Shown: piece after piece, positions 35,958-44,364 of the stretch
Numbering within the stretch: position 1 is the first letter of the stretch
Layout of the letters: each line of letters begins with the position of its first letter
Source: Helicobacter sp. MIT 21-1697
GTDB taxonomy: Bacteria; Campylobacterota; Campylobacteria; Campylobacterales; Helicobacteraceae
Direction: 5' to 3'
DNA length: 64,000 nt
NCBI RefSeq assembly: GCF_026241255.1
Contig: NZ_JAPHNC010000001.1
Span: 248,001-312,000 of the forward strand
The notes under the pieces: generated by a model
Database searches by the model: none
Told to the model about the DNA's origin: nothing
What the model saw: only the letters and a program-made list of their open reading frames with translations
Program-made: the position numbers and the translations under genes

Positions 35958-38843
35958 TTAATCATTCCTCAAAGTGCCTTCTCCTAATATCTCTCGCACA
36001 CCTTTGACATTAGGCGCAGATAAGAATCCTTCGCGTTCAAGTTGCTCAATAATGTTTGCTGCTTTGTTGTAGCCAATGGACAAGCGCCGTTGCAAATAGC
36101 TTGCAGATGTTTTTTTATCTTGCAAAATAATATTTTTTGCCTCTGTGAGTAAATCATTATTTTCGCTACCTAGATTCTCTGTATTTTCGCTCATAAGATT
36201 CTCCTTTTCATCAAGCATAAAATTTTTATCATATTCTACACTTTGCTGTGATTTGATAAATTCAACAACTTTCTCAATTTCTTCCTCTGTATTCCAAGGT
36301 GCGTGCAAACGTATCACTCCACCTTCACGTGGAGGTGTAAAAAGCATATCGCCATTACCAAGCAAAGATTCTGCTCCAAAAGTATCAAGAATGATTCTAG
36401 ATTCTGCATTTTTACTCACCTTATAGCTAATGCGCGAAGGAAGATTTGTTCTGATGAGTCCTGTAAGAATTTCCGCACTTGGACGCTGGGTTGCCACGAT
36501 AAGATGTATGCCACAAGCGCGTCCCATTTGAGCGATTCTCGCAAGGGAAAATTCTACTTCCTTGCCTCCTGTCATCATCAAATCTGCTAATTCATCAATG
36601 ATAATCACAAGATAAGGGAATTTCTCTCCATCCTCATTTATTATCTTGTGATTATAGCTATCAATGTCTTTGGTGCGCATTTCGCTCATTAGGTCATATC
36701 GTCTATCCATTTCAGCTAGCGCACTATTTAAGCCTATAATGGCTTTTTTGGGTTGGGTAATAATGGGGGTGATAAGATGAGGAATATCTGCATATATGCT
36801 AAATTCTACCTTTTTTGGGTCAATCATAAGAAGTTTGAGATTATCAGGTGCATTTTTATATAGCAAAGAGAGAATCATTGCATTAATCCCCACGCTCTTA
36901 CCACTTCCTGTCGTGCCCGCAATGAGCAGATGAGGAGCTTTTTTTAAATCTGTGATAAAAGGATTGCCGATAATATCTTTACCAAGTGCGAGGGTAAGTG
37001 GCGAAGTAGAACTCTTAAATAAATCAGATGCTAAAACCTCACGCAAATAAATTGTCTGCATCGTATTATTGGGAATCTCAATTCCTACCACATCTTTTCC
37101 CGGAATAGGAGCTTGGATACGAATTGAACGCGCACGCAACGCCATAGCCAAATCATTTTCAAGGGCAAGAATCTTGCTTACTTTAATATGAGGAGCTGGG
37201 CGAAATTCAAAGGTTGTAACAATAGGTCCCGAATAAGTGCGCACAATATCTCCCTCTATATTGAGGTCTTTGAGCTTTGCTAATAAATCTTCTATCTTTC
37301 TATCAATTTCGCTCTCATCAATCTCATTTTTTTCCTCCAATGGCTGATTCAGAAGACTTATGGGAGGAAGTTTAAAATGAAGTGGTTTATTGACTTTGCC
37401 ATATTCAAGGTTATCAAGCAGTGTTTTATTTTCAGCAAGTTCTGTTACTTGGATTCTGCTTGGCTTTGGTTTTGGGTTTTGCTCTTGTGGGATTTCTTGC
37501 ACGATAGAATCTATCCAATTTGCATTTTCTGCTGGTGTCTCTTGAATATTGATATTGGGTGTTTGTGCCATAGTGTGAGAGATGGTATTTTGGGGATTTG
37601 ATTGTATAGTGTTTTGTGTGTGTTGGGGCATTTTTTCTTTGGGTGGGATAGGTGGTTCAATCTCTGATTGTATGGGCGTAAGTGGTGGGAATGGCTCAAA
37701 ATGGGGCATTTGTGTTTGGAGATTGTCATCATATTGGGCATAATTAAAAAGCGTTGCATTTGTATGAGAATCTTGTTTTGGTTGAGTGGGTGCTTGTGCA
37801 GCAGCTTTTATATTTTCATCTTTGATGTGAATGGGAGTGATAGAAGATTCTTGTTTGGGTGCAGTTTGTAAGAATACATTAGGGTTAATCGGACGCGGAG
37901 GAGGCGTGGAAATTTCTTTGGTATCTGATGTTTGGAATAGGGTATCAGTTTGTGATGATGTGCTTTCTTGAGGCGGAGTGGATTCTTGTTGAGGCGCTAC
38001 AACTTTTAATTTTGAATGCTTCAATGCGGGTTCAGAAAGAGCAGTGTGTTGGTGGAGTTTGAGATTTTGAAGCATATCAAAATGTTTTGCAACTTGATTT
38101 TTGAAAAAATCCTCCAAGTTTGTGTCTTCAGAGGCTTCAACAATTTCTAATTGAGATACTTGAGGCTTGTGCGATATTGTAGGCTCTAAAGTATCCAATG
38201 GTGGTTGTTCCATAGCATTTGTAGATTCTGTATTTACAGATTCTGTTTGAGGAGAGGAGGAGTGTGTTTCATCAAAAGTTTCTTCTATAATGACATCTCT
38301 AAAATCATAATGCGCCTGTGTGGTTCGCTCTTGTGTAGCAGTTTGTAAATCAAGCACATCTTGTGTATTTTTGGCAAAAAGTTTTTGTAGAAATGGTGTA
38401 ATGCTTACAACGCAATGCGCTAAAAGCTTCTTAATGAAGCTATAAGATGAGGCAATGCTATGTTTTAAAAAATCAAATCCCACGAGAATCTTATTTTGTA
38501 TTTGTTTGAAAAGTAAATCAATGTTATGTTGTGTAGAAATAAGCCACGAAAAAAGAAAAAAGAATAAATCAAGCACCCATATACCAAAATAGCCAATGTA
38601 ATCCTTTAAAAAGAGTATAAGACTATTGCCAAAAGAGCCTTTATGGGAGAGAAGAGATTGTAAAATCAATAATGCTACAAAAAAAAGTGAAAAAGATACA
38701 ATAAGTTCAAGTCGCCTAAAAGTGAGATTTGAATGTTTATAAAGACAATATGCAGGGTAAAATAAAAAAAGCGGATACGCATAGGCGACATAGCCAAAGA
38801 TGCTGATATTAAGATGAGCTAAATGTATGCCAAAATTACCCAC
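35958..38843 (-). CDS. ftsK: DNA translocase FtsK
   Basis: Septal DNA pump that clears and resolves the chromosome terminus. From the GTG at 38843 there are three N-terminal helices, a Pro/Gln/Thr-rich linker (about 180-460), the motor with Walker A LIAGTTGSGKSVGIN and Walker B YLVIIIDELADLMM, and a C-terminal gamma winged helix (SASYLQRRLSIGYNKAANII). The frame stays open upstream for another 28 codons encoding a further hydrophobic helix (LYFYIGLNIILLFLC), preceded by AAAGGA and an ATA codon at 38927, with no ATG, GTG or TTG. The true start is therefore probably upstream and unusual; 38843 is the first conventional start codon. Divergent from the next gene. Confidence 0.93.
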   Translation of the reverse strand: MGNFGIHLAHLNISIFGYVAYAYPLFLFYPAYCLYKHSNLTFRRLELIVSFSLFFVALLILQSLLSHKGSFGNSLILFLKDYIGYFGIWVLDLFFFLFSWLISTQHNIDLLFKQIQNKILVGFDFLKHSIASSYSFIKKLLAHCVVSITPFLQKLFAKNTQDVLDLQTATQERTTQAHYDFRDVIIEETFDETHSSSPQTESVNTESTNAMEQPPLDTLEPTISHKPQVSQLEIVEASEDTNLEDFFKNQVAKHFDMLQNLKLHQHTALSEPALKHSKLKVVAPQQESTPPQESTSSQTDTLFQTSDTKEISTPPPRPINPNVFLQTAPKQESSITPIHIKDENIKAAAQAPTQPKQDSHTNATLFNYAQYDDNLQTQMPHFEPFPPLTPIQSEIEPPIPPKEKMPQHTQNTIQSNPQNTISHTMAQTPNINIQETPAENANWIDSIVQEIPQEQNPKPKPSRIQVTELAENKTLLDNLEYGKVNKPLHFKLPPISLLNQPLEEKNEIDESEIDRKIEDLLAKLKDLNIEGDIVRTYSGPIVTTFEFRPAPHIKVSKILALENDLAMALRARSIRIQAPIPGKDVVGIEIPNNTMQTIYLREVLASDLFKSSTSPLTLALGKDIIGNPFITDLKKAPHLLIAGTTGSGKSVGINAMILSLLYKNAPDNLKLLMIDPKKVEFSIYADIPHLITPIITQPKKAIIGLNSALAEMDRRYDLMSEMRTKDIDSYNHKIINEDGEKFPYLVIIIDELADLMMTGGKEVEFSLARIAQMGRACGIHLIVATQRPSAEILTGLIRTNLPSRISYKVSKNAESRIILDTFGAESLLGNGDMLFTPPREGGVIRLHAPWNTEEEIEKVVEFIKSQQSVEYDKNFMLDEKENLMSENTENLGSENNDLLTEAKNIILQDKKTSASYLQRRLSIGYNKAANIIEQLEREGFLSAPNVKGVREILGEGTLRND

Positions 38844-39184
38844 GAGTCCATAACTACCAAAAATAGTTGCTACGCAAAGAAAAAGTAAAATAATATTAAG
38901 CCCAATGTAAAAATATAATTTTTTTATGAGATATCCTTTATTATTCCTTTCAACTCCATAAATTAATCTGCCCTCAATAATGACAATTCTGATGTGGGAA
39001 TATAATTTTGTGTTGATTTAAGATACAATTTGTATTATATCATAAAGACTTTGATAACTCATTTATAGATTATATTTTTTTTTATTTTTATTGAGCTAAA
39101 ATTGTCCCCTATGCAATGCTATATACACAAGATATATAAAAACAAAAGTGTAATTTAGAGTTTTAAGAATTAAGGAGCGCAATA
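38844..39184. other. divergent region upstream of ftsK and the 490-residue protein gene
   Basis: 341 bases. The left 84 bases very probably encode the first transmembrane helix of FtsK (38927-38844, minus strand). The remainder is AT-rich and contains a T9 run (39075-39083) and presumably the two divergent promoters. A short minus-strand reading frame of 11 codons overlaps the possible ftsK start region; its significance is unclear. Confidence 0.6.
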
Positions 39185-40657
39185 GTGCATGGTAAAATAT
39201 TGAGATATTCAAACCAAACAAAAAATGGTGTTATTATTAATGCAAATAAGAAAATTTTTGAATTACGTGGAAAAAATTGGCACGATCAGCGAATGATGCC
39301 AAGCACAGGTATGCTTGTTGAGTTTCGGCTTGATGATGATGGTAATATAGTTACAAGCTGTAAGGCTTCAAAGTATCAGCATTTTCCAGAAGGAGGACTT
39401 TTACGAGAGATTGACTTTTGGCGCACTAATACTGATGAAGAGCTTAAAAGTAAAGAATCTGATGCGCAAGGAAATATTGCTAAACAGATTTTTGAAGAAA
39501 CAGATTATTATAAACTTAACAGCATTGAACTAAGCACACCTATTCAAGATACAATAAAGAATTATTTTCAAGCAGAGTTTAATGCACTTAAATCTATTGA
39601 GGGAATGGAGAGTGAGCAAAATGAACCACAAACAAGGATTAATTATATTATTCTCAAACCTTATCTTTCAAAGGCGATTGATTTTTTAGTTTTTAATGAC
39701 CGACACGTAACTATTGATAATTTTGCCGATGATTTACAGATACTCAAAAAGCTTGAATACTCCTATAAGCAGTTTCAAATTAATACCAATCTCACAGCTG
39801 ATAAGATTTATCAAGAATGTTTTCTTGATGTGCAATATCACTATAAAGGCGTATTAAGAGCAATAGAAAACTTTAACGAACAAAAGCTTTCTATGCAAAA
39901 TAAAATTCGTGTAGGTTCTATGGAACTGCGTTCAATTCAATCTAAAATTGATGCAAAAAAAGGCGACCCACAAGCATTAGAAGAGAAAAAAAAGCGCACG
40001 ATGGCTGTTATAGCCAATGCAGAAGCCGATATTAAGGTTATCACTGAAACTTTTGAGAGGCTTAAATCTCTTGCTGAAGACTTTAAAAAAGAGAATCTTG
40101 CAAAGTTTGAAAGTGTATTTAATAAAATGTATGATCTTCTTGTGAGCAAAACAAAAGATGCTATGGATGTTTGTGCTACATACATTGATGATAAGCTTTG
40201 GAAGCTTGGTATGGCTTCACTTGCTATTAAAAATGTATTTTTTAAACATAATTTAAATAGTCCTTTTTGCTCAATGACTTTTTTAGGCAATCATACTAAA
40301 ATGCTTGATAAGGCGAAGTTGCGTGATAATGAATATGCTGTGTATCAGTATTATAATAGATATATGCAAAAAAATGCTAAGCATTTTTTAATTTTTACAG
40401 ATAATCCAGATTTTGGCTTGGAGCTCAAGATTAAAATTATGGCAGCAAGTAAATTTCACAATGTGGTGATTTTCCAAAAAGAGATTGAATATTTCAGTGC
40501 CGTAAATCGTCAAGCTTTTGAGCTTATTTATATTGATTCTGAACTTAGATTCCAAAAACCTGCATCTATTATAAAAATCGGTAAAGAATCTAAACGTAAT
40601 AAAGAAACCAATTTTGCACTTCTTTCTCTAAGTGAAGTGAAAGCACTTGAACTTTGA
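39185..40657 (+). CDS. conserved large cytoplasmic protein, unknown function
   Basis: 490 residues, no signal or membrane segment. The first 65 residues look like a small beta-barrel (GKILRYSNQTKNGVIINANK, STGMLVEFRLDDDGNIVTSC), reminiscent of cold-shock-like or OB modules. A long helical middle follows with a clear coiled coil (about 225-310, rich in Lys/Glu). The last 100 residues (HFLIFTDNPDFGLELKIKIM, then QAFELIYIDSEL) recall a response-regulator receiver fold, but the phospho-acceptor region is not convincingly conserved. GTG 39185 follows AAGGAG eight bases upstream. It stands alone, divergent from ftsK and 132 bases before ilvE. I do not recognise a named family. Confidence 0.75.
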   Translation: MHGKILRYSNQTKNGVIINANKKIFELRGKNWHDQRMMPSTGMLVEFRLDDDGNIVTSCKASKYQHFPEGGLLREIDFWRTNTDEELKSKESDAQGNIAKQIFEETDYYKLNSIELSTPIQDTIKNYFQAEFNALKSIEGMESEQNEPQTRINYIILKPYLSKAIDFLVFNDRHVTIDNFADDLQILKKLEYSYKQFQINTNLTADKIYQECFLDVQYHYKGVLRAIENFNEQKLSMQNKIRVGSMELRSIQSKIDAKKGDPQALEEKKKRTMAVIANAEADIKVITETFERLKSLAEDFKKENLAKFESVFNKMYDLLVSKTKDAMDVCATYIDDKLWKLGMASLAIKNVFFKHNLNSPFCSMTFLGNHTKMLDKAKLRDNEYAVYQYYNRYMQKNAKHFLIFTDNPDFGLELKIKIMAASKFHNVVIFQKEIEYFSAVNRQAFELIYIDSELRFQKPASIIKIGKESKRNKETNFALLSLSEVKALEL

Positions 40658-40698
40658 GAGAGAAGGTTTGTAGAATTTATGTTAGATTTTGCATAAAA

Positions 40699-40719
40699 AG
40701 CCTTGTTTTATTTAAGGCT
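40699..40719 (+). terminator. weak hairpin after the 490-residue protein gene
   Basis: AGCCTT and AAGGCT pair (6 bp) around a nine-base U-rich loop, 42 bases after the stop codon. There is no good T-run on the 3' side, so it may be only a weak terminator. Confidence 0.35.
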
Positions 40720-40732
40720 ACTTAGGGAAAGT

Positions 40733-40748
40733 TAGCAAACTTTTGCTA
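40733..40748. promoter_or_regulatory. 16-bp near-palindrome upstream of ilvE
   Basis: TAGCAAA and TTTGCTA are exact inverse complements separated by CT, 41 bases before the ilvE ATG and just upstream of a possible -10 (TTCTAAAAT, about 40762-40770). The compact symmetry and the position near a -35 region suggest an operator; the regulator is unknown. Confidence 0.35.
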
Positions 40749-40789
40749 CAATCTAGCACATTATTCTAAAATACAATGAGGGGTTTTCT

Positions 40790-41722
40790 ATGAAAGAAGC
40801 ACAATTTATTTGGAAAGATGGCACTCTTGTGCCGTGGGCTGAAGCTACGACACATATTTTGAGCCATACATTACATTATGGTAATGCTGCCTTTGAAGGC
40901 ACAAGAGCCTATATGACAAAGCAGGGATTAGCTATTTTTCGTCTAAAAGATCACACAAAGCGACTTTTAGATTCTGCTAAAATTGTATGTATTAAGTCTC
41001 CTTATACACAGCAAGAACTAGAACGCGCACACATTGAACTCTTAAGGGCAAATAGAAATGATTATCAAGGCAATGTGTATATGCGCCCGATTATTTATTT
41101 GGGCTATGGTGTTATGGGAGTTAGTCATATTAAAGCTCCTGTAAATGTTGCAATTGCTGCGTGGGAGTGGGGAGCATATCTTGGTGATGAGGGCATAAAT
41201 AATGGTATTAGAGTCAAAACAAGCTCTTTTGTTCGTAATCCCGCAAAAGCTTTTATGGGCAAGGCAAAGGTAGCTGCTAATTATCTTAATTCTCAAATGG
41301 CAAAGCACGAGGCGCTTTCTTGTGGTTGTGATGAGGCATTGCTCCTTGATGATAATGGTTTTGTGGCAGAAGGGAGTGGCGAATGCTTTTTTATTGTGCG
41401 AAATGGTAAGCTCATCACTCCACCACACGCGAATACTTTAGAATCTATCACTCAAGCGACAACCATAGAAATTGCTAAAGATATGGGAATACCATTTGAG
41501 CAGCGAAATATTACGCGCGATGAGGTATATATTGCTGATGAAGCCTTTTTTACAGGCACAGCAGCAGAGATTACACCTATAAGAGAGCTTGATGCTCGTA
41601 TCATTGGTAATGGCACAGCAGGGGAGATTACAAAATCTCTCCAAAGAGCATATTTTGCTGTTGTTAATGGAGAGAATCCGCGTTATGAGCATTATTTGAC
41701 TTATATTGACAAGGAGAAATAA
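40790..41722 (+). CDS. ilvE: branched-chain amino acid aminotransferase
   Basis: PLP-dependent class IV aminotransferase for the last step of Val, Ile and Leu synthesis and for their breakdown. The N-terminal HTLHYGNAAFEGTRAY (about 27-42) and the Schiff-base Lys160 in GKAKVAANYLNSQM are clear. Further marks are the cofactor-phosphate region EGSGECFF and TGTAAEITPI near 265. At 310 residues it has the E. coli IlvE length. ATG 40790 has GAGGGG seven bases upstream. A 16-bp palindrome lies in its promoter region. The next gene starts directly after its stop, so they are cotranscribed. Confidence 0.95.
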   Translation: MKEAQFIWKDGTLVPWAEATTHILSHTLHYGNAAFEGTRAYMTKQGLAIFRLKDHTKRLLDSAKIVCIKSPYTQQELERAHIELLRANRNDYQGNVYMRPIIYLGYGVMGVSHIKAPVNVAIAAWEWGAYLGDEGINNGIRVKTSSFVRNPAKAFMGKAKVAANYLNSQMAKHEALSCGCDEALLLDDNGFVAEGSGECFFIVRNGKLITPPHANTLESITQATTIEIAKDMGIPFEQRNITRDEVYIADEAFFTGTAAEITPIRELDARIIGNGTAGEITKSLQRAYFAVVNGENPRYEHYLTYIDKEK

Positions 41723-41723
41723 A

Positions 41724-42824
41724 ATGCCTATTGACTTAAATGAGCACCTCAAGAAAAAACGTGCGCAGCTTGATGAAAACAAAGCTGAATCCAAAAATGA
41801 ATCCACAAAAGGTGGCAATGGTGGTGGGAATCGTCCAAGTGGGAATAACAATCGGGGGAATAATAATGGTGGATTCAATATAGAATCTTTCCCTATGCCT
41901 TCTATGCCAAGCGGTAAGTCTCTTGGTGTACTTGTGGTTATTGTGTTGTTAATTATTATTTTTATTGCAGCGCGTCCATTTGTGATTGTCAATGCTGGAG
42001 AAGTAGGGATTAAAGTAACCACAGGGAAATATGACCCAAAGCCTCTTGACCCGGGATTGCACTTTTTTGTGCCTATCATTCAAGATGTAATCCTTGTAGA
42101 TGCAAAAGTGAGGACTATCAATTTTTCGCGTAGCGAGGATATGGGTAATGTAGGGCGAGAGCAGAGCATATTACGCAATGATGCGATAAATGTTATGGAT
42201 ACAAGCGGTATGACAATTTCTATTGAACTTACCGTGCAATATCAGCTTGAACGCGATAAAGTTCCTGCAACTATTGCAGAATACGGCACTTTATGGGAGC
42301 AAAAAATTATCAATCCTGTTATTCGTGATGTGGTGCGAAGTGCAGTAGGTAATTATCCCACAGAAGAGCTTCCTACTAAACGCGATGAAGTAGCGAGTCT
42401 TATTTACACAGGTTTTAAAAGCAAACTTGATGCTACGCCCAATCAGCCTGTAAAGCTTGTATCAATTCAACTCCGCGAGATTGTGTTGCCAGAACAGGTT
42501 AAAACGCGTATTGAAGGTGTTGAGCTTGCAAAAAGAGATGCGCAAAAGGCTAAGGAAGAAGCAAATGCTTTGCGTGAGCGTGCAAAAGGTAAGGCTGATG
42601 CTTTAGAGATTGAAGCAAAAGGTCAAAGTGAAGCAAACCGACTTGTAAATGAAAGCCTTTCACAACGTTTGCTTGATTTGCGCCAAATTGAAACACAAGG
42701 AAAATTTAATGAGGCATTAAAAGAAAATACAAATGCACAAATCTTCCTTACACCCGGTGGAGCAGTGCCAAATATTTGGGTAGATTCCAAAAATAAGCAA
42801 AAAAGCACCGCAATAGGACAATAA
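41724..42824 (+). CDS. SPFH/prohibitin-domain membrane protein (HflK-like)
   Basis: 366 residues. A charged, Gly/Asn-rich N-terminus (about 1-62, with GGNGGGNRPSGNNNRGNNNG) is followed by one transmembrane helix (about 70-92, SLGVLVVIVLLIIIFIAA) and an SPFH domain beginning RPFVIVNAGEVGIKVTTGK. A helical region rich in Ala/Lys/Glu (ELAKRDAQKAKEEANAL) ends the protein. HflK/HflC-type proteins form membrane scaffolds that control FtsH; this one has no HflC partner beside it. ATG 41724 is placed seven bases after AAGGAG, rather than the in-frame codon at 41706 inside ilvE. hisIE follows after four bases. Confidence 0.87.
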   Translation: MPIDLNEHLKKKRAQLDENKAESKNESTKGGNGGGNRPSGNNNRGNNNGGFNIESFPMPSMPSGKSLGVLVVIVLLIIIFIAARPFVIVNAGEVGIKVTTGKYDPKPLDPGLHFFVPIIQDVILVDAKVRTINFSRSEDMGNVGREQSILRNDAINVMDTSGMTISIELTVQYQLERDKVPATIAEYGTLWEQKIINPVIRDVVRSAVGNYPTEELPTKRDEVASLIYTGFKSKLDATPNQPVKLVSIQLREIVLPEQVKTRIEGVELAKRDAQKAKEEANALRERAKGKADALEIEAKGQSEANRLVNESLSQRLLDLRQIETQGKFNEALKENTNAQIFLTPGGAVPNIWVDSKNKQKSTAIGQ

Positions 42825-42828
42825 TTTT

Positions 42829-43524
42829 ATGCAAGATGTGGTTGGGCAAATTGATTGGAAACGTTATGAGCTTATTCCAACTATCGTGCAAGAAAAGCAA
42901 TCTCAACAGATTCTTATGTTGGCTTATTCGTCAAAGCAATCTCTTGAATTGAGTTTGCAAACACATCTTGGACATTACTTTTCACGTTCTAAACAGAGAA
43001 TCTGGCAAAAAGGTGAGCAAAGTGGGCACATACAACATATCAAAGAAGTAAGGCTTGATTGTGATAATGATAGCTTGCTTTTTATTGTAGAGCAAGTAGG
43101 TGCGGCTTGTCATACGGGAGCGCAAAGCTGCTTTTTTCATACATTTTCACTTGATAAGAGTTGTCAAAATATTCCTATTTTTTCACCACAAAAATATCCT
43201 ATGGGCATATATCATATACTTGATGAGCTTTATCATATTATAGAACAAAGAAGGTATGAGAGCGTAAAGGATTCTTATAGTGCTTCACTTCTTGCCAAAG
43301 GTGCAAATGGTATAGGCAAAAAAATCATTGAAGAGGCAGGGGAATTGTGCTTTGCGCTTAAGGATAGAGATGAGGAAGCTATTATCTATGAATGCGCAGA
43401 TTTATTTTATCATATACTTGTAGGCTTAGCTTTAGAGCATATTGCACCAGAGCGTATTTTGCAAGAGCTTCGTAGGCGTATGGGGCAAAGTGGCATAGAG
43501 GAAAAAGCCTCACGAAAGCATTAA
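42829..43524 (+). CDS. hisI: phosphoribosyl-AMP cyclohydrolase / phosphoribosyl-ATP pyrophosphatase
   Basis: Bifunctional HisIE, steps two and three of histidine biosynthesis. The HisI half (about 1-105) has MLAYSSKQSLELS, a HYFSRSKQRIWQKGEQSGH stretch, and the metal ligands in LDCDNDSLL and ACHTGAQSCF. The HisE half (about 125-231) has a MazG-like helical fold with KIIEEAGELCFALK and IYECADLFYHILV, whose acidic residues bind Mg2+. 231 residues, normal for the fusion. It is in an operon with ilvE and the SPFH gene, not with other his genes; hisH is 42 kb away. Not present in H. pylori, which needs histidine. Confidence 0.95.
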   Translation: MQDVVGQIDWKRYELIPTIVQEKQSQQILMLAYSSKQSLELSLQTHLGHYFSRSKQRIWQKGEQSGHIQHIKEVRLDCDNDSLLFIVEQVGAACHTGAQSCFFHTFSLDKSCQNIPIFSPQKYPMGIYHILDELYHIIEQRRYESVKDSYSASLLAKGANGIGKKIIEEAGELCFALKDRDEEAIIYECADLFYHILVGLALEHIAPERILQELRRRMGQSGIEEKASRKH

Positions 43525-43545
43525 AGCATTCATATAGGAATCTAA

Positions 43546-44364
43546 ATGGTAGAAAAACTCAAAACACTCCTTATACAAATGGTGTCTTATTTGTCTATAT
43601 ATGAGATTGCAGTATTGCTTGGGATTTTTTTTGTTTTTATTATGATTTTTACACTTGGTTTATTGCTGCGAGGAAGGAGATTTATCGCAAGTTTTTTCTT
43701 TTTTCTTTCTATATTGGTGATTTTTTCTGCTCCTATTGTATTGCAATTTGTAATGCAACGCGTGTTATACCCCATAGATGTAGGTATCACAAGTGCGCAC
43801 GCTATGCAATATACCAAAGGTTTTTTTGTGGCAGGGCATATCACACATAAGGGAAAAATTGCCATTAATGAATGTCATATTGCTGTGAATGAGGTGCGTG
43901 ATGATAAGAATAATAAGGTTTTGCAAGTGTTGAATACGATTATGCCAAAAAGCTCATCGGGGACAACTATTAGCATTGATATTGGAGTAGGGCAGAGCAA
44001 TGATTTTGCGGTAATTGTCCCACATTTTGAAGCAAAAGAACCATTTTTATATAGAATCTATGTGGATTGTTATTTTTCAAATAAATTCGCACAAAAAATG
44101 CAAAAAAATAATCACAAGCAAGATATAGATATTTTAAAGCCACAAATTCCACAGCCTGAAGTTTTACCTCAAGCTCCAAAACAAGAAGAACAAGAAAAAG
44201 AATCTGAACAAGAGGAACACATAACAGAGCCGATACAAGATTTATCACAAGAGACACAAGAGCGTAGGGAGGAGCAAAATTCTCAACACAATATAGCCGA
44301 TGAGAGTAGCGAAACTAGTGAAGATAAGAATCTTAACGAGGAGGCACAAGTTCAAGGAGCGTAA
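43546..44364 (+). CDS. membrane protein of the DUF2393 type
   Basis: 272 residues with two transmembrane helices near the start (about 17-40 and 46-68). A predicted extracytoplasmic beta-rich domain follows (about 75-190, AVNEVRDDKNNKVLQVLN, YRIYVDCYF). The last 70 residues are disordered and rich in Gln, Glu and Pro. I associate this layout with DUF2393, a family limited to Campylobacterota with unknown function; the match is from memory. It follows hisIE by 21 bases. Its 3' end overlaps the convergent metallophosphoesterase gene by 32 bases, which may cause some antisense interference. Confidence 0.75.
   Translation: MVEKLKTLLIQMVSYLSIYEIAVLLGIFFVFIMIFTLGLLLRGRRFIASFFFFLSILVIFSAPIVLQFVMQRVLYPIDVGITSAHAMQYTKGFFVAGHITHKGKIAINECHIAVNEVRDDKNNKVLQVLNTIMPKSSSGTTISIDIGVGQSNDFAVIVPHFEAKEPFLYRIYVDCYFSNKFAQKMQKNNHKQDIDILKPQIPQPEVLPQAPKQEEQEKESEQEEHITEPIQDLSQETQERREEQNSQHNIADESSETSEDKNLNEEAQVQGA

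Noticed and set aside
41438-42079. A 213-codon minus-strand frame across ilvE and the SPFH gene
   Set aside because: It lies antisense to two well-supported genes, has no ribosome site and a composition (Asn/Ile/Pro runs) that mirrors the opposite coding strand.
44333-44364. Frameshift or mis-assembly where the DUF2393 and phosphoesterase genes overlap
   Set aside because: Both frames are intact to natural ends; a 32-base convergent overlap is acceptable in a compact genome.
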